Below are positions 1 to 5,945 of a stretch of 7,406 nucleotides of DNA, one piece after another. The notes under the pieces were generated by a model. That model was not told the origin of the DNA. It ran no database searches and worked only from the letters and a program-made list of their open reading frames with translations. The DNA is from Burkholderiales bacterium (GTDB lineage: Bacteria > Pseudomonadota > Gammaproteobacteria > Burkholderiales > Casimicrobiaceae). Each line of letters opens with the position of its first letter. Position 1 is the first letter of the stretch. The stretch spans positions 1 to 7,406 of the forward strand of contig JAITMH010000177.1 of the NCBI GenBank assembly GCA_031277445.1, given 5' to 3'. Position numbers and translations under genes: made by a program.

Positions 1-401
1 CGTGCGGGGTAGCCTTGTTTGAGCATTGCCGGCAGCAGGATCGAGCCGATCGCGACGACGGTGGCCGGACTGGAACCCGATATGGCCGCGAACAACGCGC
101 AAGCGACAACACCGGCCAACCCGAGGCCGCCGTGCATGTGGCCGACGACGGAGGTGGCGAAGTTGATGATGCGTCGGGCGACGCCTCCGTGTGTCAGGAA
201 GTTACCCGCCAGAACAAAGAACGGGATCGCCATGATCTCGAATTTTTCGATGCCGGTAAACAGCTTCATCGCTACCGACTCGACCGGAACCTGCGTCATG
301 AAATAGAAGAAGGTGAGAACGGTCAGACCCAGCGAGATGGAGATGGGCATCCCTGTCAGCATCAGGGCGAGGAGCAGGCTGAAAATAATGAGGCCGTTCA
401 T
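1..401 (-). CDS. dctM: TRAP transporter large permease DctM (partial, C-terminus outside window)
   Basis: The minus-strand frame from ATG 401-399 is open to the window edge and gives 133 residues, the N-terminal third of a roughly 430-residue family. It begins MNGLIIFSLLLALMLTGMPI and is strongly hydrophobic. It contains the family-typical stretches IPFFVLAGNFL (residues 59-69), HGGLGLAGVVACALFAAISG (90-109) and GSSPATVVAIGSILLPAM (109-126). DctM is the multi-spanning subunit that carries the substrate across the inner membrane, driven by an ion gradient and fed by the periplasmic DctP. Its ATG overlaps the dctQ stop (ATGA), so translation is probably coupled to dctQ. AGGAG lies just upstream, inside the dctQ 3' end. 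Family assignment is secure; the substrate (C4-dicarboxylates) is inferred from the family and from DctP. Confidence 0.95.
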   Translation of the reverse strand, partial: MNGLIIFSLLLALMLTGMPISISLGLTVLTFFYFMTQVPVESVAMKLFTGIEKFEIMAIPFFVLAGNFLTHGGVARRIINFATSVVGHMHGGLGLAGVVACALFAAISGSSPATVVAIGSILLPAMLKQGYPA

Positions 402-1009
402 GAGCGGTTCTCCTCTTTGCCGTGGGGTTTGTCAGACGCGGTATCTTTATTCACCTCATCTTCAAGCCCTTCGACGTGGGAAGCGTCATGATGCGGCAGC
501 TCACCGGTTCTCGCAAAGCCCCAGGCAACCTGGAGGAAGCGGTAACACATCAGAAAAGAACCAAGGGGGATTGCCAGATAAACAATCCAAACCGGAATTT
601 CCAGGTCGGGCGATACTGAGGAAGTTTGCGAAAGTCCCCAGACGAATTTGGCGCCCATGAAGCCGATGCAGCCGGTAAATAAGGCGCCTGCCCCCATGCT
701 GAACAGGATGCAACAGTAACGGGCGCGTGCCTTAAGTCGGTTGATCACAACGTCAATACCGACGTGGATGCCGGTGCGCACACCGTAAGCGGCGCCGAAT
801 TTGGCCATCCATACGAACAGGTAAATACACAGTTCCTGCGCCCAAGCAAAGTTCAGCGATAAAAGCCAGTCTTGCAGATACGGAATCTCATAGCCTGACA
901 TGTAGCGGTGACACACGGCAAGAAAAGTGATCACCGTCGCCACCGCCATCAGCACGATGACGATAATTTCCTCAAGACGGTTGAGGATGAGGTTGAACAA
1001 TCTTAACAT
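398..1009 (-). CDS. dctQ: TRAP transporter small permease DctQ
   Basis: 203 residues, somewhat long for DctQ because of a hydrophilic C-terminal tail. Four hydrophobic segments are visible at about residues 13-33, 52-75, 100-124 and 140-160. Between segments 2 and 3 is the typical DctQ signature: WAQELCIYLFVWMAKFGAAY followed by VRTGIHVGIDVV, with Arg, His and Asp in the expected pattern. DctQ is the four-helix inner-membrane partner of DctM. The ATG at 1009 is preceded by AAGAGG at good spacing. The last about 40 residues (PHHDASHVEGLEDEVNKD onward) are charged and probably cytoplasmic; I see no known motif there. The gene sits 84 bp downstream of dctP, behind a terminator-like hairpin, and overlaps dctM by 4 bp. 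Confidence 0.94.
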   Translation of the reverse strand: MLRLFNLILNRLEEIIVIVLMAVATVITFLAVCHRYMSGYEIPYLQDWLLSLNFAWAQELCIYLFVWMAKFGAAYGVRTGIHVGIDVVINRLKARARYCCILFSMGAGALFTGCIGFMGAKFVWGLSQTSSVSPDLEIPVWIVYLAIPLGSFLMCYRFLQVAWGFARTGELPHHDASHVEGLEDEVNKDTASDKPHGKEENRS

Positions 1010-1042
1010 TGGACCTCTTGGTTTATGGATACGATAGGGAGC

Positions 1043-1084
1043 AAAAAAGACACACGCGCCCGTTTGACGGGAGCGTGTGTCTTT
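1043..1084 (-). terminator. Intrinsic terminator/attenuator between dctP and dctQ
   Basis: Arms 1046-1057 (AAAGACACACGC) and 1073-1084 (GCGTGTGTCTTT) are perfect complements (12 bp). After one G/A mismatch, CCCG (1059-1062) pairs with CGGG (1068-1071) around loop TTTGA. Read on the minus strand, the stem is followed by six T residues (1048-1043). It lies 10 bp past the dctP stop and 37 bp before the dctQ start. Since dctQM has no other obvious promoter, partial readthrough is the likely design, lowering permease expression relative to the binding protein. It may also block 3' degradation of the dctP message. Confidence 0.85.
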
Positions 1085-1093
1085 GTAACATTA

Positions 1094-2092
1094 TCAAGGT
1101 TGTTGACCGGTGGCCTTATAGAAATCCTGGATGGTTTCTTTGCCGACCCGAGACTCGACTTCTTTGTGTACCGGTATCAGCGCTGCGACCCAGGCTTTGC
1201 GCTCGGCTTCGGTCGGCGTATGGAATTCGGTGCGACCGGAAGCTCTCATGCCTTCCATAGCGTCGTCGTTGTCTTTCTTGGCAATTTCGTTGTTGTAGGC
1301 ATTGGTCTCCTTCATCGCCTGTTCAAGAATGTCGCGGATGTCTTTCGGCAGGCCGTCCCAGAATTTCTTGTTGACGATCACCGCATAGCCGAGATAACCG
1401 TGGTTGGTTATCGTGGCGTGTTTCTGCACTTCGTGCATCTTCTGCGTGAACATGTTCGACGGCGGATTTTCGGTGCCGTCAACAACGCCGGTTTGCAGCG
1501 CCTGATACACCTCGGAGAACGCCATGACCTGTGGCAAGGTTCTCAGCGCACGCATCTGAGCATCCAGCACTCGGGACGACTGAATGCGTATTTTCAGCCC
1601 TCTCATGTCGGCGGGCGTCTTGATCGGCTTGTTGGCGCTCATGATCTTGAAGCCGTTGTCCCAGTAGCCAAGGCCGATGATTCCTTTAGGCTCAAGCAAC
1701 TTCAACAGCTTGGCGCCGACGGGACCGTCCGTGACTTTGTGCAATGCTTCATAACCGTCGAGGATGTACGGAATGTCGAAAACTTCAAATTCCCTGATGC
1801 CGAGCGGGCCGAATTTGGCCAGCGACGGGGCAAGCATCTGGACGGCGCCCAACTGCAACGCTTCCATCTCTTCCCGGTCTTTGTACAACGCGCTGTTGTG
1901 GTAAACCTCGACCTTAACGCGTCCCTGAGTTCGCTCTTCGGCGAGCTTCTTGAAAAACTCAGCGGCCTTTCCTTTCGGAGTGTCCATGGCCACAACGTGG
2001 CTGAACTTGATCACAATGGGTTCCTGCGCTTGCGCGGCGGGAGCCAACACACATGCGCCAATGAGCGCGACAGCTAACGACAAGTTTTTCAT
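1094..2092 (-). CDS. dctP: TRAP transporter substrate-binding protein DctP
   Basis: 332 residues, normal for DctP. The start at 2092 is chosen because AAGGAGG sits six bases upstream and a signal peptide follows directly (MKNLSLAVALIGACVLAPAAQA, cleavage before QEP). An ATG 21 bp further upstream lies before the ribosome site and is unlikely. The mature protein begins with PIVIKFSHVVAMDTPKGKAA, the classical DctP opening. GLKIRIQSSRVLD (about residues 165-177) carries Arg169, expected to salt-bridge the substrate carboxylate, and DGTENPPSNM (205-214) is the conserved pocket motif. It scavenges dicarboxylates such as succinate, malate or fumarate in the periplasm and hands them to DctQM; the exact ligand is inferred from family resemblance. 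An alternative lipoprotein cleavage (LIGAC, Cys14) fits a loose lipobox, but the AQA site is better placed. Confidence 0.96.
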   Translation of the reverse strand: MKNLSLAVALIGACVLAPAAQAQEPIVIKFSHVVAMDTPKGKAAEFFKKLAEERTQGRVKVEVYHNSALYKDREEMEALQLGAVQMLAPSLAKFGPLGIREFEVFDIPYILDGYEALHKVTDGPVGAKLLKLLEPKGIIGLGYWDNGFKIMSANKPIKTPADMRGLKIRIQSSRVLDAQMRALRTLPQVMAFSEVYQALQTGVVDGTENPPSNMFTQKMHEVQKHATITNHGYLGYAVIVNKKFWDGLPKDIRDILEQAMKETNAYNNEIAKKDNDDAMEGMRASGRTEFHTPTEAERKAWVAALIPVHKEVESRVGKETIQDFYKATGQQP

Positions 2093-2098
2093 TAAAGG

Positions 2099-2105
2099 CC
2101 TCCTT
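2099..2105 (-). promoter_or_regulatory. Ribosome binding site of dctP
   Basis: AAGGAGG on the minus strand, six bases before ATG 2092-2090. It is a near-perfect anti-16S match, stronger than the sites before dctQ and dctM, which fits high production of the binding protein. It settles the start codon, since the in-frame ATG at 2113 lies upstream of it. Confidence 0.8.
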
Positions 2106-2112
2106 GGCAACA

Positions 2113-2139
2113 AATATATAATGGAACAGCTTTTATCAA
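2113..2139 (-). promoter_or_regulatory. Possible sigma70-type promoter of dctPQM
   Basis: On the minus strand TTGATA (2139-2134) and TATATT (2118-2113) lie 15 bp apart in an AT-rich patch immediately upstream of dctP. The spacing is shorter than the preferred 17 bp, and the predicted leader would be only about 14 bases before the ATG. A promoter is needed here because the upstream gene (ETF-QO) is more than 200 bp away on the same strand, but these boxes are only a candidate. Confidence 0.3.
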
Positions 2140-2156
2140 CAAAGTCAAAGAAGCCA

Positions 2157-2291
2157 ATGGGTAAACAGCTTCTTGCAGTGAATACCCAAGTTGTTAGAAA
2201 GGGTATGACGGTATTACACGGAATCCCGGTAGGGACTTTGGAAGAATACCGTAAAATCGGATCAGCGCAACACTGGAGCAGAAAAAATTAG
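2157..2291 (+). other. Short open frame in the dctP/ETF-QO gap, of doubtful coding status
   Basis: A 44-codon frame from ATG 2157 to TAG 2289-2291 encodes MGKQLLAVNTQVVRKGMTVL and then a stretch containing GIPVGTLEEYRKIG. The peptide has ordinary protein-like composition. The frame stays open far upstream, but there it only shadows dctP. There is no convincing ribosome site (a weak AAAGAAG-like stretch only), and I recognise no family. It could be a gene remnant, a small protein or chance. The rest of the 2093-2307 gap holds only the dctP leader. Confidence 0.12.
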
Positions 2292-2307
2292 AAACGGGTA
2301 AACATAG

Positions 2308-3990
2308 CTACATAACATAATTTGGCCCGTTGCCGCCTTCCGGCGGCGTCCAGCGGATGTTGGATGCCGGGTCTTTGATGTCGCAGGCTTTGCAATGCAG
2401 ACAGTTGGCGGCGTGAATACGCAGGGTTAGAGGGGCGTCAGGCGTGCCGTTGTTACGGCGGTATTCGTAAACACCGGCAGGGCAGTACAAGCGCTCCGGG
2501 CCGCCGTAGCACGGTAAATTGAGGCTTTCGGGCAATTCGGCATCGACCAGATGTAAATGACATGGCTGGTCTTCTTCATGCTGTGTGCGGCTCAGGTAAA
2601 CCGATGAGGCACGATCAAACGTAGTGACATTGTCGTAAGGAGGGTAGTCAAGCGTCGGCATTTTGGCGGCGGGGCGCAACACCTGACGGTCGGGCGCTTT
2701 GTGTTGCAGCGTCCAGGGAAACAAGCGACCCAGCCCGATTTGTTGCGTCCAGAGGTGAAAACCGGCGCTCAACAGACCACCGACAAAACCATGTTTCAAA
2801 CTGGGTTTTATGTTGCGCATGGCATGCAGTTCGTCGTAAACCCAGGAGTCGCGCAAAGCGTCGTTGTATTCACGCAACGTGTCGTGTGCGCGGCGTTGCG
2901 CGATGGCACTTACCGCCGCTTCCGCCGCCAGCATCGCGCCTTTCATCGACGTGTGAATGCCTTGCATGCGGGGCGAATTGACCATTCCCGCCGCGTCACC
3001 GATCAAAGCGCCGCCCGGAAACGCCAGTTTCGGAAGCGATTGTACGCCGCCTCCGGTCAGCGTCCGGGCGCCGTAGCCCAGACGCTCGCCGCCGTGAAGC
3101 AGGGTTTTCAGCATGGGATGCGTTTTGAGCCGCTGAAATTCATCGAACGGCGACAGCGACGGATTTTCGTAGTCGAGGTGAACCGCCAGCCCGATGGCGA
3201 CGTGCTGATCGTCCAGATGGTAAATGAAGCCGCCACCGCTGGCGCGACCGGCGAGCGGCCAGCCCAGCAGGTGTATGGCCTTGCCCGGATGGTGTTGCTC
3301 GGCGGGAATCCGCCACAGTTCGCGGAAACCCAAGCCGTATTTTTGTGTGGCGGCGCTGTCACGCAAATGAAAACGCTCCTCGAAAAGACGGCTCAGATGT
3401 CCACGGCAACCCTCGGCGAGTAAGGTGTAGCGGGCGCGCAGTTCAACGCCGGGTTGGTAATTGGATTTTTGGGCGCCCTGACGGTCAACGCCAAAATCGC
3501 CGGTGATGACGCCGATCAGCGGACTTTGCGGCGAATCGTCGGCATACAGCGGCAAAGCGGCGGCAAAGCCGGTGAACAGGTCAACGCCGCAGGCTTCAGC
3601 CTGTTCGCCAAGCCAGGCGGTCAAACGGCTGAGGCTGATGAGCGCGTGACCGTGATGGCGGATTGATTTCGGCACACTCCAGTTCGGAACCCGGAAAGCC
3701 CGTGTCCGACCCAACAGCCACAACGATTCATCGGCGACCGTCTCTTTGAACGGCGGCGCCTGCCCGCGCCAATCGGGAAGCAGTTCGTCCAGAATCCGCA
3801 GGTCGAGCAGAGCACCCGAAAGCGAGTGGGCACCGATAGGGGCGCCTTTTTCGACCACAGCGACGCTGATGTCGGCGCCAGCGGCCAGCGCGGCTTGCTT
3901 GGCGCGTAAGGCGGCCGCCAATCCTGCGGGGCCGCCGCCGACGATCAGCAAGTCATAATCCATCGATTCGCGTTGTTGGGTCGCGGTCAT
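2308..3990 (-). CDS. Electron transfer flavoprotein-ubiquinone oxidoreductase (ETF-QO, ETFDH type)
   Basis: 560 residues from ATG 3990, the usual family length. It passes electrons from reduced ETF (fed by acyl-CoA and amino-acid-derived dehydrogenases) to ubiquinone at the inner membrane, using FAD and one [4Fe-4S] cluster. The FAD-binding motif YDLLIVGGGPAGLAAALRAK is near residues 12-31, and a second FAD contact, GGALIGDAAGMVNSPRMQGI, near 326-345. The C-terminus has the cluster ligands: Cys503 in YCPAGVYEY, then Cys530, 533 and 536 in NCLHCKACDIKDP, ending in PEGGNGPNY as in mitochondrial ETFDH. The start follows homology (RESMDYD precedes the FAD motif in relatives). An ATG at 4116 would add 42 residues overlapping the divergent gene, so it is rejected; the ATG at 3963 is an alternative. 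No clear Shine-Dalgarno is seen. No ETF subunit genes are in the window. Confidence 0.96.
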   Translation of the reverse strand: MTATQQRESMDYDLLIVGGGPAGLAAALRAKQAALAAGADISVAVVEKGAPIGAHSLSGALLDLRILDELLPDWRGQAPPFKETVADESLWLLGRTRAFRVPNWSVPKSIRHHGHALISLSRLTAWLGEQAEACGVDLFTGFAAALPLYADDSPQSPLIGVITGDFGVDRQGAQKSNYQPGVELRARYTLLAEGCRGHLSRLFEERFHLRDSAATQKYGLGFRELWRIPAEQHHPGKAIHLLGWPLAGRASGGGFIYHLDDQHVAIGLAVHLDYENPSLSPFDEFQRLKTHPMLKTLLHGGERLGYGARTLTGGGVQSLPKLAFPGGALIGDAAGMVNSPRMQGIHTSMKGAMLAAEAAVSAIAQRRAHDTLREYNDALRDSWVYDELHAMRNIKPSLKHGFVGGLLSAGFHLWTQQIGLGRLFPWTLQHKAPDRQVLRPAAKMPTLDYPPYDNVTTFDRASSVYLSRTQHEEDQPCHLHLVDAELPESLNLPCYGGPERLYCPAGVYEYRRNNGTPDAPLTLRIHAANCLHCKACDIKDPASNIRWTPPEGGNGPNYVM

Positions 3991-4061
3991 GTGATAAACC
4001 GATGGGAAGCAAAAGGAGCGATTATAATCAAAGACCTTGGATAACAGGTTTTCGGGACGGC
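3991..4061. promoter_or_regulatory. Divergent intergenic promoter region with a palindromic -10 box
   Basis: The 71 bp between the ETF-QO and CobD/CbiB starts contain GATTATAATC (4020-4029), a perfect palindrome that reads TATAAT on both strands (4023-4028 on plus, 4026-4021 on minus). Expected transcription starts would leave leaders of about 25 bases on each side. No good -35 hexamer sits 16-18 bp from either box, so strength and use are uncertain. Confidence 0.45.
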
Positions 4062-5183
4062 ATGAAATTTCTGGCAATTTTGGCGGCGCTCGGGTTTGAG
4101 CAATGGTATTCGGCAAGCTGGCGAGGCGGTGTCGAGCGGCTGTACACCGGTTATCTGCGCTGGCTGGAAGCGAGAATGATCGACTGGGGAGCCTGGCCAG
4201 CGACGGTGGTGGCGCTGCTGCCGGTGTTGCCGGTTATTCTGGTGGATGTGTTGCTGGCTGTGGCGGCAGATGCGCTGATGGCGCAGGTTGGGTTCCTGAT
4301 CTGGAGCTTGGTCGTGCTTTACTTGCTGATGGGATTCCGCCGATTCAGCCACGCCGTCACCGAGATCACGGAAAACCTGCAAAACGGCGATTTGCCTGCG
4401 GCGCGCAAAGCGTTTGACGGTTGGCGGGGCGGCGACAGCCTGACGTTATTAAGTTCCGACGACATCGCGCAGCGCACCATCGAGGCCGGAGCGCTGGCGG
4501 CGTACCGCTGCGTTTTCGGCATCGTGTTCTGGTTTCTGATCTTCGGGCCGACGGGCGCAGCGTTCTACTGGATGCTGTCGCTGGTGGCACGCGAATGGAG
4601 CGACAACCCCGCCGGTGAGGACATCACCGTATTGACGACGGCGCGAGCCGAACTGGGGAAAGTGGCGCGCTGGCTTCTTTTCATTCTGGATTGGTTGCCG
4701 ATACGTTTACTGGCGTTTTCGTTTGCCATCGTCGGCGATTTCGAAGACGCGATTTATCAATGGCGCGCACGACCCAGAGATGACGCGGCATTCGACAACG
4801 CCGCCAACGAAAACCTGCTGCTGGCGACGGCTTTCGGCGCTTTGGGATTGGCTTGGACGCGGCGAACACCGGCAGCGGCGCCCACAGAAAACGCGCCGAA
4901 ACCGGCTGAGGCAACACCCGCCGAAGCCGTAGCGGAAGCCGCCGACATTAGCGACGTGCCAATGATGGCATCAGCGGAAGCGGTCACCGAAGCACTGGCG
5001 GAAGCAGCCGCGAACGAAAAAACGATAAGCGAAGAAACGGTCAACGAAGAAACCCTGGGTCCGCCGCCCGAAAGCGTTCCGGTAACCCCCGGCGCGTTAC
5101 CGCCAGCGATTGGACTCGTCTGGCGGGCGCTGTTGTTCTGGTTGGGACTGGTGCTGCTGGTGACCGTTGCGTATTGGGCATAG
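4062..5183 (+). CDS. cobD: CobD/CbiB (AmpE-like) family integral membrane protein
   Basis: 373 residues from ATG 4062 (MKFLAILAALGFEQWYSASW); a start 60 bp upstream would add hydrophilic residues and overlap the promoter region. Hydrophobic segments lie near residues 45-68, 74-91 and 150-172. The family-like pieces are DDIAQRTIEAGALAAYRCVFG (about 132-152), LIFGPTGAAFYWM (158-170) and LDWLPIRLLAFSFAIVGDFE (208-227). CbiB/CobD joins cobyric acid to aminopropanol (phosphate) in cobalamin synthesis; AmpE, in the same superfamily, is linked to beta-lactamase induction. The lack of B12 genes nearby leaves the true role open. Residues about 266-347 form an Ala/Glu/Pro-rich linker, after which IGLVWRALLFWLGLVLLVTV makes a final helix. 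Only a weak CGGGA precedes the ATG. Family confident, function not. Confidence 0.85.
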   Translation: MKFLAILAALGFEQWYSASWRGGVERLYTGYLRWLEARMIDWGAWPATVVALLPVLPVILVDVLLAVAADALMAQVGFLIWSLVVLYLLMGFRRFSHAVTEITENLQNGDLPAARKAFDGWRGGDSLTLLSSDDIAQRTIEAGALAAYRCVFGIVFWFLIFGPTGAAFYWMLSLVAREWSDNPAGEDITVLTTARAELGKVARWLLFILDWLPIRLLAFSFAIVGDFEDAIYQWRARPRDDAAFDNAANENLLLATAFGALGLAWTRRTPAAAPTENAPKPAEATPAEAVAEAADISDVPMMASAEAVTEALAEAAANEKTISEETVNEETLGPPPESVPVTPGALPPAIGLVWRALLFWLGLVLLVTVAYWA

Positions 5184-5210
5184 TCATAATTTTTAGTGCG
5201 TAGATTTTTC

Positions 5211-5214
5211 AGGA
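5211..5214 (+). promoter_or_regulatory. Ribosome binding site before the GTG start of the first SLR gene
   Basis: AGGA with seven bases to GTG 5222 is the only plausible initiation signal; the next in-frame ATG (5285) lies inside repeat 1. The upstream in-frame stop TAG is at 5201-5203. It is much weaker than the AAGGAG sites of the two downstream paralogues. Confidence 0.45.
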
Positions 5215-5221
5215 CGGCTTA

Positions 5222-5785
5222 GTGGACTGGTATCGCAAGGCGGCGGAGCAAGGAGATGCGTCTGCCCAATATAATCTCGGGGAGATGTATTCAGAAGGTC
5301 AGGGCGTGGCGCAGGATGACGCGGAGGCCGTGAGGTGGTATCGCAAGGCGGCGGAGCAAGGGAATGCAAAAGCCCAATTTAGCCTCGGGTGGATGTATTC
5401 CGAAGGACTGGGTGTTACGCGAAATGATGCAGAGGCTGTGAAATGGTATCGCGAAGCAGCGGAGCAGGGGAATGCGGATGCCCAGTGTAACCTTGGGTGG
5501 ATGTATTCCGAAGGACTGGGTGTGGCACAGAATGCAGCGGAAGCAGTGAAGTGGTATCGCGAGGCAGCGGAACAGGGGGATGCCTCTGCCCAATATAATC
5601 TCGGGGTGATGTATTCAGAAGGTCAGGGTGTGGCGCAGGATGACGCGGAAGCCGCGAGGTGGTATCACAAGGCGGCGGAGCAAGGAGATAAGGATGCCCA
5701 GGAAGCGCTTGAGTTCTTGAAAGGACAACCTCGTAACGCCGGACTTTTTGGATTGCTCCGTGGATTGTTCCGGTCTGCGAAATAG
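5222..5785 (+). CDS. Sel1-like repeat protein without signal peptide (SLR copy 1)
   Basis: 187 residues from a GTG start. It consists of four full 36-residue Sel1 repeats plus a partial one, with WYRKAAEQG or close variants at residues 3, 39, 75, 111 and 147, each followed by AQ.NLG.MYSEG.GV and an AEA.(K/R) helix. Sel1 repeats stack as antiparallel helix pairs and act as protein-binding scaffolds. The C-terminal tail is basic and amphipathic (GLFGLLRGLFRSAK), similar in place and character to copy 2. Unlike copies 2 and 3 it has no signal peptide or N-terminal cap, so the product would stay in the cytoplasm. It begins 38 bp after the CobD/CbiB stop, with no hairpin between, and could be cotranscribed with it. 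Either a cytoplasmic SLR protein or a 5'-truncated copy; the frame is intact and no internal stop is seen. No specific function can be assigned. Confidence 0.75.
   Translation: MDWYRKAAEQGDASAQYNLGEMYSEGQGVAQDDAEAVRWYRKAAEQGNAKAQFSLGWMYSEGLGVTRNDAEAVKWYREAAEQGNADAQCNLGWMYSEGLGVAQNAAEAVKWYREAAEQGDASAQYNLGVMYSEGQGVAQDDAEAARWYHKAAEQGDKDAQEALEFLKGQPRNAGLFGLLRGLFRSAK
5228..5701 (+). repeat. 108-bp coding tandem repeats of SLR copy 1
   Basis: Units begin at 5228, 5336, 5444, 5552 and (partial) 5660, each starting at the TGG of the WY pair. Units 1 and 4 are almost the same at DNA level: over about 105 bp from 5261 and 5585 (offset 324 bp, three units) I count five differences. Units 2 and 3 share MYSEGLGV. 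This is a translated protein repeat, not a CRISPR or satellite. Confidence 0.85.
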
Positions 5786-5800
5786 ACTCTGATTCATGAG

Positions 5801-5945
5801 TGATTTTTTAGAAACAATTCAAAAGGAGAAATGAAATGCTTCATATTGTGCGCTGGTGCATAGGGTTGTTTGCGATTTGTTTTGCCCTGCTGGTTCAGGC
5901 AGAGGATTTTGAGGCGATCAAACGTGCGGCGGAGAATGGAGATGC
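5801..5945 (+). repeat. 5' duplication block, left copy (leader, RBS and signal peptide of SLR copy 2)
   Basis: This block matches 6900-7044 at a constant offset of 1099 bp without gaps. The 20 bp before the ribosome site agree at 15 positions, the AAAAGGAGAAATGAAATG segment is identical, and the following about 110 coding bases differ at about 14 positions. Similarity fades shortly after the GGAGAT codons. SLR copy 1 lacks this block. Confidence 0.85.
5823..5828 (+). promoter_or_regulatory. Ribosome binding site of SLR copy 2
   Basis: AAGGAG, seven bases before ATG 5836. An earlier ATG at 5831 is only two bases from the site and opens a 10-codon frame ending TAG, so ATG 5836, which begins the signal peptide, is the start. 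The same arrangement precedes copy 3. Confidence 0.8.

Noticed and set aside
1025..2077. 350-codon plus-strand open frame opposite dctP
   Set aside because: Exact antisense of a clear dctP gene; no ribosome site and no recognisable protein pattern.
2173..2189. Sigma54-like -24/-12 site upstream of dctP (TTGGGTATTCACTGCAA on the minus strand)
   Set aside because: The GG to GC distance is nine bases or fewer instead of the strict ten, and the -24 core deviates from TGGCAC.
2282..2331. Terminator of the ETF-QO gene (AACGGG/CCCGTT arms followed by a T-run on the minus strand)
   Set aside because: Only six base pairs with a 27-base loop that includes the stop codon; too weak to list, although the ATTTTTT run makes it possible.
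2701..3423. 240-codon plus-strand open frame opposite ETF-QO
   Set aside because: Antisense shadow of a strongly recognised FAD/Fe-S enzyme.
3991..4116. Extended N-terminus of ETF-QO from ATG 4116
   Set aside because: It would overlap the divergent gene and promoter region; the extra residues do not resemble the family, whose start lies just before the FAD motif.
5786..5812. Terminator after SLR copy 1 (ACTC...GAGT then GATTTTTT)
   Set aside because: A four-base stem with an eight-base loop is not stable; the T-run belongs to the conserved leader of copy 2.
5831..5863. 10-codon leader frame (MKCFILCAGA) overlapping the SLR copy 2 start, with a counterpart at 6930-6962 before copy 3
   Set aside because: The ATG is only two bases from the Shine-Dalgarno, and the peptide follows necessarily from the conserved signal-peptide DNA in another frame. 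Conservation is explained by duplication.
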